From: Streptomyces antimycoticus
GTDB lineage: Bacteria; Actinomycetota; Actinomycetes; Streptomycetales; Streptomycetaceae
Reading direction: 5' to 3'
Assembly (NCBI RefSeq): GCF_005405925.1
Contig: NZ_BJHV01000001.1
Span: 3,844,001-3,908,000, forward strand
DNA: 64,000 bases
A program made the position numbers and the translations under genes. The notes beneath the pieces were generated by a model that was not told where the DNA came from, searched no databases, and saw nothing but the letters and a program-made list of their open reading frames with translations. Positions 17,968-30,479 of the stretch are shown here, one piece after another (the first letter of the stretch is position 1; every line of letters starts with the position of its first letter).

Positions 17968-19377
17968 GTGTCATACCCGCCGACCACCGGCAGAGCCGCG
18001 CCGCCACCCGCGCCCGCGGCCCCGCCGCGGACCGCGTGGCGTGAAGGGCTCGACCGGGCACGGGCGGCGGCGACGACCGAGCCCGGCCGGCTGCGCGTCA
18101 TCGGGGCGGTGCTGGCCGCGCTGGTGGTCGCGTTCGGCGCGGTCACGGCCTGGCAGGTCTCCGACCGGCAGACCGCGGCGGACGCCGTGGCCGAGCGCAG
18201 CCAGCCGCTGAGCGCCGACGCGGCGCAGATCTACCGCTCCCTGGCCGACGCGGACACCACGGCGACCAGGGGCTTCCTGGCGGGCGGCCAGGAGCCCGCC
18301 CAGGTCCGCAAGCGCTATGTGCAGGACATCGACACCGCCTCCAAGCTGCTGGTGAGCGCCGCCGCCAATACCGGGGGCTCGGCCTCCGCCCGCGAGGAGA
18401 TACGGAAGATCAACCAGCTGCTGCCGGTCTACACCGGTCTGGTCGACTCCGCGCGCGCCAACAACCGCCAGGGGCTGCCGCTGGGCGGCGCCTATCTGCG
18501 CTATGCCAACGACACCATGCGCAGCCGGCTGCTGCCCGCTGCGGGCAGGCTCTATCAGGCCGAGACCGCCCGTCTCGGGGATGACTACGAGGACGCCGAG
18601 GCATGGCCGTGGGCGGCGATCGGCACCGGCCTGGTCGCCCTGGGCGCGCTGGGGTGGGCCCAGCGCCGCCACTACCAGCGGACGAACCGGGTGCTCAACC
18701 ACGGCATGCTCGCCGCCACGGCCGCCTCCACGGTGGTGATGCTGTGGCTGGTGGTCGGCCATGCGGTCGCCAGCACCGAGCTCGGCGACTCCAACGACCA
18801 CGGGGCGAAGTCCCTCCAGGTGCTCAACGAGGCGCGGATCGACTCCCTGCGGGCCCGCGCCGACGAGAATCTGACCCTGGTGGCGCGCGGCGCGGTCGTC
18901 GTCGACGAGGACGGCTCCAACAAGGGCAAGGACGCCTACGAGGTCAGCTACGGCTCGCGGATGTCCGCGCTCGTGGGGAAGTCGTCCGGCGGCCGTCCCG
19001 CGGAGGGCAGCCTGCTGGACAAGGCGCGCGCCCTCGCGGACGACGACGCGGGCCGTGAGCCGCTGGAGAAGGCCGCCGACCGGGTCAAGGAGTGGCAGGT
19101 GCGGCACAAGGCCGCCCGCACCGCCGATGACGGGGGCGACTACAAGACGGCGCTGACCAAGGTCATCGGCGCGAAGGACAGCACTGGCGAGTCCTTCGAC
19201 GCGGTGGACAGCAAGCTGGCCGAGGCCCTCGCCCACGAGCAGCGGGAGTTCCAGCAGGCCGCCGACGACGGGCGCGGCGCGTTCACCGCCATGGCACTGG
19301 GCGCCGGGGTGCTGGCCGTGCTGGGAGCCGCGGGCGCGCTGCTGGGCATAGGCCGCAGACTGTCGGAGTACCGATGA
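17968..19377 (+). CDS. glnX: GlnX-like four-helix membrane receptor
   Basis: 469 residues from GTG 17968 with AGGGGGAGG upstream. Membrane helices lie at about residues 44-64, 213-230, 248-270 and 437-460. The two intervening extracytoplasmic stretches (about 150 and 165 residues) are almost wholly helical, like tandem four-helix-bundle sensor domains. This layout and the gene order glnX-glnH-...-pknG match mycobacterial GlnX, the membrane receptor that works with GlnH to report aspartate/glutamate to PknG. It has no kinase or output domain of its own. The equivalence is inferred from topology and context. Confidence 0.68.
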   Translation: MSYPPTTGRAAPPPAPAAPPRTAWREGLDRARAAATTEPGRLRVIGAVLAALVVAFGAVTAWQVSDRQTAADAVAERSQPLSADAAQIYRSLADADTTATRGFLAGGQEPAQVRKRYVQDIDTASKLLVSAAANTGGSASAREEIRKINQLLPVYTGLVDSARANNRQGLPLGGAYLRYANDTMRSRLLPAAGRLYQAETARLGDDYEDAEAWPWAAIGTGLVALGALGWAQRRHYQRTNRVLNHGMLAATAASTVVMLWLVVGHAVASTELGDSNDHGAKSLQVLNEARIDSLRARADENLTLVARGAVVVDEDGSNKGKDAYEVSYGSRMSALVGKSSGGRPAEGSLLDKARALADDDAGREPLEKAADRVKEWQVRHKAARTADDGGDYKTALTKVIGAKDSTGESFDAVDSKLAEALAHEQREFQQAADDGRGAFTAMALGAGVLAVLGAAGALLGIGRRLSEYR

Positions 19378-19396
19378 GGACGATGGGGGCGGAAGC

Positions 19397-20416
19397 ATGC
19401 GATCGCTGCGATCGGCCGCCGCGGTGACGGTATGCGCCCTGGGCGTGGCCACGGCCATCGCGGTGCCGGCGATGATGGACGACGGCGGCGACGGCGACGG
19501 CAAGGGCGGTGCGCCGCGCCCGCAGACGATGCGGGTCGGCACCGAGGCCGAGGCCGCGGCGGACAGCTGCCGCAATCCCGAGGCGAGTCTGCGCCCGTCA
19601 AGCGCCAGCGGCCCGGCCATCAAGCGGATCAAGAACCGCGAGGTCAACGGCCACAAGCTCAACAAGCTGATCGCCGGCGTCGACCAGAACAGCTACCGCT
19701 GGGGATACCGCGATCCGGCCACCGGCGACCTCACCGGGTTCGACATCGACCTGGTGCGCGCCATAGCCGAGGACATATTCGGCGATCCGGACGCGGTCAT
19801 CTTCCGCACCATCCCCACCAGTCAGCGCATCAAGGCCCTGCAGCAGGGCAAGGTGGACGTCGTGGTGCGCACCATGACCATCAACTGCGAACGGATCAAG
19901 GACGTCGCGTTCTCCACCGCGTACTTCCAGGCCGGGCAGCAGGTACTGGTCGCCGACGACTCGTCCATCACCGGCTACAACAAGACCCTGCGCGGCAAGA
20001 AGGTCTGCACCGCGCAGGGTTCCACCGCCGAGGCCGAGCTGGACAAGCCGGACACCGGGGCCGAGCATCTGGGCGCGATCAAGGTCAAGCCCGTTCCCAA
20101 CCAGCTGGATTGCCTGGTCAGGCTGCAACTCGGCGAGGTGGACGCGGTGATCACCGACAATGCGCTGGCGGCCGGCCAGGCAGCCCAGGACCCCTCCGTC
20201 AAGCTGGTCGGCTCGCGATTCACCGATGAGCTCTACGGCGTGGCGATGAACAAGGACGACGACGACCTGGTACGCCGGGTCAACAAGGTTCTGGAGAACT
20301 ACCGCCAGGGCGGTGTCGGCAGCCCCTGGATGCAGGCCTACCAGAAGTGGCTCGCCAAGGACTTCAGCACGGCACAGGAGAATCCGGCACCACCCGCCCC
20401 CGAATACAAGGACTAG
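19397..20416 (+). CDS. glnH: GlnH-like extracytoplasmic amino-acid-binding protein
   Basis: 339 residues, 19 bases after glnX. An N-terminal hydrophobic helix (residues ~5-27) exports or anchors it. I see no lipobox, unlike mycobacterial GlnH. The family 3 solute-binding domain follows: GFDIDLVRAIAEDIFG, a RTIPTSQRIKALQQGKVD segment with the conserved arginine region, then the hinge and DAVITDNALA. No ABC permease or ATPase is nearby, so it is more likely a sensor partner for GlnX than a transport component. Confidence 0.78.
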   Translation: MRSLRSAAAVTVCALGVATAIAVPAMMDDGGDGDGKGGAPRPQTMRVGTEAEAAADSCRNPEASLRPSSASGPAIKRIKNREVNGHKLNKLIAGVDQNSYRWGYRDPATGDLTGFDIDLVRAIAEDIFGDPDAVIFRTIPTSQRIKALQQGKVDVVVRTMTINCERIKDVAFSTAYFQAGQQVLVADDSSITGYNKTLRGKKVCTAQGSTAEAELDKPDTGAEHLGAIKVKPVPNQLDCLVRLQLGEVDAVITDNALAAGQAAQDPSVKLVGSRFTDELYGVAMNKDDDDLVRRVNKVLENYRQGGVGSPWMQAYQKWLAKDFSTAQENPAPPAPEYKD

Positions 20417-20545
20417 CGCCGGGACCGGGACACATCGGGCACGAGCAAGGATCACGGACCGGCAAGGATTAGCACCCGCCTCACACGCGTAGGGATGACG
20501 CTGCAGACGGATCACACAATGGTTACGGACATGGAGAGGTGATCG

Positions 20546-21866
20546 ATGGGGGTCCCGGGACCCTTCCCCAGCTTCGCGGGGGCACCCGACGGCCCGGTCA
20601 TGGGCCGTGAGGAGGTGGACCGCGCGCTGGCGAAGCTCGCCGCCGAACACGAGGCGATCGAGTCCTCGCTGCTCGCCCTCCAGGACCACGCGGGCAGAAG
20701 GCTTCTGGAGGGCGCCGAGCTCACGGGCGTCACCAAGGACCGGTGGTCCACCACCGAGCAGGCCATCTCTCTCCTGTGGAGCTACTTCGACGCGTACTCC
20801 GAGGCCCTCACCCGCGCCCGTGAGCTGCGCTCCCGTCACCGCTGGCCGACGCAGGCAGAGCTGATTGAGCTCACCGAGCTGCTGTGCGGCACCGCGATCA
20901 CCCTGCCCAGCAGCGCCACCCTCGGCGGCTCGCCCCTGCTCAGCGAGGAGTTGAGTCTGGACCGGCTGGTCGACCGGATGAACCGCTGGTACGCGGAGGC
21001 TCTTGGCGTCATCGTCAGCGCCGACGCCGTATGGTCCGCGCTGCCCGCCCGGATCGACATGCTCTCCGCCGAGCTGCACCGCACCCGTTCGCTCGCCCAC
21101 TCGGTCGGGGTGCGCCCCGGCGAGCACCCCTCGGGGACGATCTGGAGCAGATCACCGCCGAGCTGACCGCGCTGCGCGCCGAGGTGGTCTCCGACCCGCT
21201 GGCCTTCTGGAAGCCGGCCGGCGGCAGCTCCGCGCCCGGCGGCGGCAGCCCCGACACCCAGCGCTATGACCGCTCGGCCCGCGCCCTGGAGGATGTGCGA
21301 CGGGAGATCGAGGCGGTCCTGGATGTGCGGCAGGACGCCGAGCGGCGGCTGATGCGGCTGCGGGATGTGCTCTCCCGCGCCGATCGCACCCTGGCGGAGG
21401 CGCGCCAGGCGCGCGGTGAGGTGCTCGCGAAGATCGCGGCGTCGGAGGTTCCGGCCGTCAGCGGCCCGCCGACCGCGCTGCACGAGCAGCTGGTCGCCGC
21501 CGCCGACTACCGCAGGCGCTCCCAGTGGCACCGGCTCTCGCCACTGCTGGAGAGCCTGGAGCAGCGCGCCGACGACGAATTGCTGCGGGCCCGCGAGTCG
21601 TTGACCGCGGTCACCGCGCCGCTGGCGGTCCGCGCCGAGCTGCGCGGCCGTCTCGACGCGTACAAGGCGAAGGTCGCCCGCCACGGCATGGCGGAGGATT
21701 CGATGCTGGTGGAGCGGTATGACGTGGCCCGCCGGATGCTGTGGAGCGCCCCGTGTGATCTGCGGGCGGCCGAGCAGGCCGTGCTGCGCTATCAGCAGGC
21801 GGCGGCCGAGGCCCTGGTGCCACGCCAGACGGGCCCGGCCGACGAAGGTATCGAGGGAGGCACGAA

Positions 21867-21870
<4 letters not shown>
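20546..21870 (+). CDS. uncharacterised coiled-coil protein of the pknG locus, one apparent frameshift
   Basis: Repaired length is about 442 residues. ATG 20546 has GGAGAGG upstream. Frame is lost near 21136; one extra G there joins the two halves smoothly (GEHPSGDDLEQI). I recognise no domain. The protein is strongly helical, rich in Ala, Arg, Glu and Leu with long heptad-like stretches, and has no signal peptide or membrane helix. A short glycine/serine linker around residue 230 separates two helical halves. Its stop overlaps the pknG start (ATGA), so it is probably made with the kinase and may scaffold it. Confidence 0.7.
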
Positions 21871-24444
<2,574 letters not shown>

Positions 24445-24447
24445 TCG

Positions 24448-25860
24448 ATGTCGCAGATGCCGCAGCCAGCCCAGCTGTCAGCCTGCCCGACCTGTGATGA
24501 GCCGCCGCAGGCGGGGGACAGATACTGCGATCAGTGCGGTGCAGATCTGACGGCGGCGGCCGCGCCGGCGGCGCAGACGCCCGGCGACCGGCCGGTGCCT
24601 CCGCAGCTGAACGGCGCGGCGTGGTCCCCCCATCCGGAGCCGGAGCCGGACGACTACGAGCTGGCCGCCCCCGCCCCGACGGGTACGAGCTGGCCGCCCC
24701 GGCCCCCGACGGGTACGAGCTGGCCGCCCCGGCGCCCGACGGGTACGGGCAGCCGGCCGATCCGTGGGCCGCCGGGGCGCTCGGCGCGCCCGAGGCGGCG
24801 CCACCCACCGAGACCGGCACCCCCGCGGAGATCGACACGGGGGTCAACGCGAGTACGCACACCAGCGCGGCGACCAGCACGGGCAGCATGGCGGGCACCG
24901 GCACCGGGGCGGACCCCCGGCTGCCCGGCGGCGAGCACCGTCCCCGGTGCGCCGCGTGCCAGGAGGGCACCATCGACCAGGACGGATACTGCGAGCGCTG
25001 CGGACACGCCCAGGCACGCGAACGCGACCATATGGAGAGCGAGTTGGAGGGCATCGCGGCGGCCAGCGACCGAGGGCTGCGGCATCACCGCAATGAGGAT
25101 GCGTTCGCGGTGTCCGCCGCCGAGCTGCCCGACGGCTCACCGGTCATGGTCGCGGTGGTGTGCGACGGCGTCTCCTCGGCCACCCGCCCCGACGACGCCT
25201 CGGCCGCCGCGGCCCATGCGGCCGGTGAGGCGCTGCGGGCCTCGCTGCCGCGCGGCGCCCACCCCCAGCAGGCCATGAACGAGGCGATCGTCGCCGCCGC
25301 CGAGGCGGTCAACTCCCTGGCCATCGAGACCGGCGCGGCCGCCGCGCACCACGAGGGCCAGCGCCATCAGAACGCACCGGCGTGCACCATCGTCAGCGCC
25401 GTCGTCACCAGCGACATCCTCACCATCGGCTGGGTCGGCGACAGCCGCGCCTACTGGGTCCCCGACGACCGTACGGCCCCGCCCGCCCGGCTCACCGAGG
25501 ACGACTCCTGGGCGGCCCAGATGGTGGCCGCGGGGCTGATGTCGGAGGCGGAGGCGTACGCGGACGAGCGAGCCCACGCCATCACCGGCTGGCTCGGGCG
25601 GACGCCTATGAGCTGGAGCCCCACACCGCCTCCTACAAACCGGACCGGCCGGGTGTTGTGGTGGTGTGCACCGACGGGCTGTGGAACTACGCCGAATCGG
25701 CGGAGCAGATGGCCCGCGCGGTGCCGCCGGACGCCCGCTCCCGGCCGCTGAACACCGCCCAGATCCTGGTCGGCCACGCCCTCGACGGCGGGGCCACGAC
25801 AACGTAACAGTGGCGGTCGTGCCGTTCCCCGCAGCCCCGGGCCGGGCAGGATCCGCCTGA
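24448..25860 (+). CDS. PP2C-type protein phosphatase with two zinc ribbons, three apparent frameshifts
   Basis: Repaired length is about 471 residues, starting three bases after the pknG stop. Zinc ribbons lie at the N-terminus (CPTCDEPP...YCDQCG) and before the catalytic domain (CAACQEG...YCERCG), separated by a repetitive linker (DGYELAAPAP repeats). The PP2C domain keeps its metal ligands: RNEDAF, VCDGVSSA, WVGDSRAYW, CTDGLWN and a final GGGHDNVTV, the last visible only after repair. Frame is lost near 24678, 25598 and 25793, each repaired by one G. Position suggests it reverses PknG phosphorylation. Confidence 0.85.
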
Positions 25861-25882
25861 CGGTCGCCAAGGAGCGGATGAT

Positions 25883-27327
25883 ATGGCCCATTTCTCGACG
25901 CCCGACGCGCCGCGGTTCTCGGTCGAGGTCTACCAGAACGAGTACCTCCCGAGGGAGGCCACGAGGTGAACGCGATCATCACCGTGACCTCGTCCGGCGG
26001 CGGGGCGGCGGGAGGCCCGCCGATCCCCGCGCCCGCCGCCGCACCCGATGTGTACGACGGCGTCCCGGGCGCGTACAACGGCGTCCCCGGTGCGTACGAC
26101 GGCTTCCCGGGCGCGCACGACGGCGGGGGCGTCCCGGGCGGTGCCGCCGCCCGCGCGGCCGTGGTGATCATGGTGGACTGCTCCGGCTCGATGGACTATC
26201 CGCCGACGAAGATGCGCCACGCGCGGGAGGCGACCGCCGCCGCCATCGACACGGTGCGCGACGGTGTCGCCTTCTCCGTGGTGGCGGGCACCCATAAGGC
26301 GGTCGAGGTCTTCCCGGGGAACGGTCAGCTGGCCATCGCCGATCCGCTCACCCGCGCCCAGGCCAAGGACGCGCTGCGGAGCCTGAGTCCGGGCGGCGGC
26401 ACCGCGATCGGCACCTGGCTGCTGCTCGCCGATCTGCTGCTCGGCTCCGCCGATGCCACGATCCGGCACGGCATTCTGCTCACCGACGGCCGGAACGAAC
26501 ACGAGGAGCCGGCACGGCTGCGGGCGGTGCTCGACGCCTGCGCGGGCCGCTTCACCTGCGACGCCCGCGGAGTGGGCACCGACTGGGAGGTCGAGGAGGT
26601 CACCGGGATCGCCTCCGCCCTGCTCGGCACGGCCGATATCGTCGCCGATCCCGCCGGGCTCTCCGCGGACTTCACGCGGATGATGGAGGCGGCGATGGGC
26701 AAGGAGATCGCCGACGTCAGCCTCCGGCTGTGGACCCCCAAGGGCGCCGAGGTGGCGTATGTGAAACAGGTCGCACCGACGGTCGAGGATCTGACCGCCC
26801 GCCGCGTCGAGGCCGGTCCGCGCGCGGGCGACTATCCCACCGGGTCCTGGGGCGATGAGTCCCGCGACTACCACCTGTGTGTGAGAGTTCCGGCGGCGGA
26901 GGTCGGCCAGGAGATGCTCGCGGCCAGGATTTCCCTGGTCCAGCCGCCGCCCGAGGGAGTCGGCAGTCCGCCGAGCCCGCTGGCCCAGGGGCTGGTACGC
27001 GCGGTGTGGACGGCTGACCTGGCCGTCTCCACCGCGATGAATCCGCAGGTGGCGCACTATACGGGCCAAGCCGAACTGGCCCAGGTCATCCAACAGGGCA
27101 TGAATGCCCGCAAGTCCGGCGATGCCGAACAAGCGACCGCGAAGCTGGGGCGTGCCGTACAGCTGGCGACCGCATCGGGGAACGAGGACACGGCGAAACT
27201 GCTTGCGAAGGTGGTGGACGTCCTCGATGTGGCGGCAGGTACTGTGCGACTGAAGGCGAAGGTCGCGGAGGCGGACGAGATGACACTCGAAACGCGCTCC
27301 ACCAAGACAGTTCGCGTTAAGAAGTAG
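25883..27327 (+). CDS. VWA-domain protein of the pknG locus, one apparent frameshift
   Basis: Repaired length is about 481 residues. ATG 25883 has AAGGAG upstream. Frame is lost near 25951; one G restores EYLPEGGHEVNAIITV. After a short linker of YDGVPGAYNG-type repeats, the VWA domain has a complete metal site: VDCSGSM, the threonine in GGGTAIGTW and the aspartate in LLTDGRNE. The C-terminal third is beta-rich, then helical. A VWA protein beside a PP2C phosphatase and a kinase recalls the TerY-P triad described for tellurite/stress systems. That parallel is inference; no Ter proteins are present. Confidence 0.82.
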
Positions 27328-27396
27328 CACATAACCAGCACTCACGTAGCACTTCTCGGCAGAAACACCGAGAAAGCCACAAGAGGGGGATCCGAC

Positions 27397-28543
27397 ATGC
27401 CGACCTGTCCCAACGGCCACCACTCGGCGGCCGACGACTGGTGCGAGGTGTGTGGCCACCGGATGTCGGGGACACCCATGCCCTCCGGTGCCGTCTCGCC
27501 ACCTCCGCCACAGCCCGCGCCGGGTGGCCACGGCATGCCCGTGCCACCGGGCGGCTACGGGAGTCCGGGGCCGGGCGGCCCACCGCCGCCCGGCGGCGCG
27601 GGGGCTACGGCTATCCGGCGCAGCAGCAGGAGCTGTGCCCGCAGTGCCGTACGCCGCGTGAGGCGCAGGCTCCGTTCTGCGAGGAGTGCCGGTTCAACTT
27701 CCAGACGCATACGCCTTCTCCGTACGGTCCGCCACAGGGCGGTTACGCGCCGCCGCAGCAGCCGGGGCCCGGGGTGCCGCATGTCCCGCACCCGGGGCAG
27801 GGCGGCGCCGGTCACTCCTCCGGTCCGGGGTTCGGCGGCGACAGCGACTGGACGCTTCCACCGCCCCAGCAGGGGGGCACGCCCCCGCACGGCGCACCGC
27901 AGCAGGGCGCCCCGGGCCACGGCCAGGGCGCGCCCCCGGCCGCGCCGCAGTACGGCTACGGCTACCCCCAGGCCCCGCGCCCCCGGCCCAGCCGTACGGG
28001 AACGAGGGGTACGCGCCGCCCCAGCAGCAGGGGCCGGGCCACCAGCCGCCGCAGCAGCAGCACCCCGGCGCCCCGCAGCACTCGACGCCGCCCGGCGGCG
28101 CCCAGTTCGGCCAGGGCGGGGCTCCGTCGTCGGCGCCCGGCAACTGGATAGCCGTCGTCGCCCCGGACCGTGAGTACTTCATGGCGATGATGAACCGCAG
28201 CGGCCCGGAGGCCGCCGGGCTGAACCTCCCGGCCTACTCCCCCGAGCAGCAACTGCCGCTCAACGGCGGCCAGATCACCATCGGCCGCCGCCGCCACAGC
28301 ACCGGTGAGGCCCCCGACATCGACCTCGGGCGCCCGCCCGAGGACCCGGGCGTCTCGCATCAGCACGCGCTCCTCGTCCAGCAGCCCGACGGCGTCTGGG
28401 CGGTCGTCGACCAGGACTCGACGAACGGGACGACGATCAACGGCGGCGAGGAGCCGATCCAGCCGTTCGTGCCGGTCCCGCTCCGGGACGGCGACCGCGT
28501 CCACGTCGGCGCCTGGACGACGATCACGGTGCGCCGGGGCTGA
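27397..28543 (+). CDS. zinc-ribbon FHA-domain protein, two apparent frameshifts
   Basis: Repaired length is about 382 residues. ATG 27397 has AGAGGGGGA upstream. Zinc knuckles lie at the start (CPNGHHS...WCEVCG) and around residue 75 (CPQCRTP...FCEECR). A long Pro/Gly/Gln-rich disordered linker precedes the C-terminal FHA domain (ITIGRRR, SHQHALL, DQDSTNGTTING), which binds phosphothreonine peptides. Frame is lost near 27604 and 27977, each repaired by one G. It is the last gene of the array and a natural candidate substrate or reader for the kinase, as GarA is for mycobacterial PknG. Confidence 0.85.
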
Positions 28544-28631
28544 GGCCGGGACGGGCGGCGGGGCGGGCCCGGAGGTCCGGGGCGGCGCCGCGCGCAGGGC
28601 CAGAGAGCCGGAGGGTTAGAGGGCCGGAGGG

Positions 28632-29957
28632 CTAGAAGGGCTGAAGCCCGGGCTGAAGGCCGCTGGGAGGGCCCAGCGGCCAGCCGTAGGCGCCCTCCGG
28701 GTCGTCCAGCCAGGCCCATTGGCGCTCGCCCCGCACCGTTACCCCGTAACGCTCCCGCCCCGGCCTGCCCTCGTGCTCCCACAGCGCGAGGGCCTCGACC
28801 GGCTCCATATGGCCCGCGGCCACGTTCAGCAGGAAGCGGAAGGAGTCGTCCAGCAGCGGCCGGGACGGCAGACCGTGCATGGGCACCTGAGGCGGCGGGC
28901 CGCTGCCGCGCAGCGGAACGAAGTACGCGGGCATGGCCAGAAAGTGCCCCTCCGCATGGCGGGCGTCGGCGACCCTCAGGGCGATCAGCCCGGTCGCGAG
29001 CGGCGTCAGGATCAGCGCGCCCGGCCGGCACTGGCCGATCCATGCGGACGGGATGGACGCCACGGCGCAGGTGGCGATGATCCGGTCGTAGGGAGCGTGC
29101 AGCGGGCAGCCGCGCGCCCCGTCGCCCGTGACGACCGCGGGGCGGAATCCGGCGGCGGCCAGATGGTTCCGGGCGGCCTCGGTGATCTCCGGGTCGAGGT
29201 CGAGGGTCGTGACGTGGGTGTCGCCGAGCCGATGGGCCAGCAGCGCGGCGTTGTAGCCGGTGCCCGCGCCGATCTCCAGCACCCGGTCCCCGTCCCGCAC
29301 CTGGAGCGCCTCGAGCATCCGTGCCATCAGTGACGGCTGGCTGCTGGAGGTGATCAGCTCACCGTCGCGCACCCGCGTGGCGAGCGGGGCGTCCGCGTAC
29401 GCGCCGGCCAGCCAGCGGGCCCGCCGCAGCGGGTGGGGGTCGTCGCGCCACAGCCGGGTGTAACCGACCGTCCCATGCGCCGCACCGGCCCTTGCCGCCC
29501 CTGCTGTCTCGTGGCCCGGTGCACCTGCCGAGCCCGCGCCGGCCGCGCCTGGCGCACCGGCCGCGCCTGCTGTAGTAGCCGCGCCTGACGCATCGGCCGC
29601 GCCTGCCGTCGTAGCCGCCACGCCTGCCGTGCCCGGCGCACCCGCCGTGCCCGGCGCACCCGCCGTGCCCGCCGTACGTGCCGCCGCGCCTGCCGTGCCC
29701 GCCGTACGTGCCGCCGCGCCCGCCTCCCCGGCCTCGTAGTAGTAGGGCACGAAGAGATGGCGCGGCACCTCCTCGAAGGCCGCCCGCCAAGCGGGGTCCG
29801 TGAGCCCGCCGCCCGCCACGATCTCCCGGACCAGCCCGGCCCGTACCGCCGCGGCCTCCTCGGCGCACACACCGGCCTCCCGGCCCATACGCCTCCCCCG
29901 CACCACACGCTCCACGGCGTCCGGCGCGCTGCGTGTGTCACCGCCCGTGCTGCCCAT
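28632..29957 (-). CDS. protein-L-isoaspartate O-methyltransferase-like SAM methyltransferase
   Basis: 441 residues from ATG 29957, preceded by GGAG. The N-terminal region carries the PCMT start (EVPRHLFVPYYYE). The SAM domain has SSSQPSLMARML, then VLEIGAGTGYNAALL and TLDLDPE. The C-terminal ~150 residues are an extra domain. Between the PCMT start and the SAM domain sits about 85 residues of Ala/Gly/Thr-rich repeats, apparently an expanded insertion in a surface loop. The enzyme would methylate damaged aspartyl residues or a specialised substrate. Divergent from glbO. Confidence 0.82.
   Translation of the reverse strand: MGSTGGDTRSAPDAVERVVRGRRMGREAGVCAEEAAAVRAGLVREIVAGGGLTDPAWRAAFEEVPRHLFVPYYYEAGEAGAAARTAGTAGAAARTAGTAGAPGTAGAPGTAGVAATTAGAADASGAATTAGAAGAPGAAGAGSAGAPGHETAGAARAGAAHGTVGYTRLWRDDPHPLRRARWLAGAYADAPLATRVRDGELITSSSQPSLMARMLEALQVRDGDRVLEIGAGTGYNAALLAHRLGDTHVTTLDLDPEITEAARNHLAAAGFRPAVVTGDGARGCPLHAPYDRIIATCAVASIPSAWIGQCRPGALILTPLATGLIALRVADARHAEGHFLAMPAYFVPLRGSGPPPQVPMHGLPSRPLLDDSFRFLLNVAAGHMEPVEALALWEHEGRPGRERYGVTVRGERQWAWLDDPEGAYGWPLGPPSGLQPGLQPF
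29478..29739. repeat. low-complexity minisatellite inside the PCMT-like gene
   Basis: Short repeats built on GCCGTGCCC, GGCGCACCC and GTACGTGCCGCCGCG units run through this stretch, including an 18-base and a 30-base direct duplication near 29627-29720. They encode the Ala/Gly/Thr-rich insert. Confidence 0.75.
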
Positions 29958-30037
29958 GACTCCACTCTCCTGCGCCCGCCCCGCGGCCGCGACCCACGCC
30001 CCCTTTTCCAGCCGGAGGTGTCTGAGACCATGGAGGC

Positions 30038-30442
30038 GTGAAAGAGATTCCGCGAGGCACACTTCAGGAGCAGACCTTCTACGAGCAGGTCGGCGGCGAG
30101 CAGACCTTCCGGCGTCTGGTCCACCGCTTCTACCAGGGGGTCGCCGAGGACCCGCTGCTCCGGCCGATGTACCCCGAGGACGACCTGGGACCGGCCGAGG
30201 AACGGCTCGTACTCTTCCTGATGCAGTACTGGGGCGGCCCCCGCACCTACAGCGACAACCGCGGCCACCCGCGGCTGCGCATGCGCCACGCCCCCTTCAC
30301 CGTGAACCGCGCCGCCCATGACGCCTGGCTGCGCCATATGCGCGACGCGGTCGACGAGCTGGAGCTGGCCCCGGAGCTCGAGGCCCAGCTGTGGCAGTAC
30401 CTCACCTACGCCGCCGCCTCCATGATCAACACGGAGGGCTGA
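30038..30442 (+). CDS. glbO: group II truncated haemoglobin (trHbO)
   Basis: 134 residues from GTG 30038. The globin fold shows the B10 tyrosine in HRFYQGV, the proximal histidine in RMRHAPF and the G8 tryptophan in HDAWLRHM, all diagnostic of group II. The YWGGPRTYS segment is also typical. It binds oxygen or NO at haem and is usually linked to respiration or redox protection. Single gene, divergent from the methyltransferase. Confidence 0.95.
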   Translation: MKEIPRGTLQEQTFYEQVGGEQTFRRLVHRFYQGVAEDPLLRPMYPEDDLGPAEERLVLFLMQYWGGPRTYSDNRGHPRLRMRHAPFTVNRAAHDAWLRHMRDAVDELELAPELEAQLWQYLTYAAASMINTEG

Positions 30443-30445
30443 CCG

Positions 30446-30479
30446 CCTGAGCCCGTAGGGCTGACCCGGCGGGCTCAGG
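30446..30479. terminator. bidirectional hairpin after glbO
   Basis: CCTGAGCCCG (30446-30455) pairs perfectly with CGGGCTCAGG (30470-30479) across a 14-base loop. The right arm includes the stop codon of the opposing gene. Confidence 0.7.
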
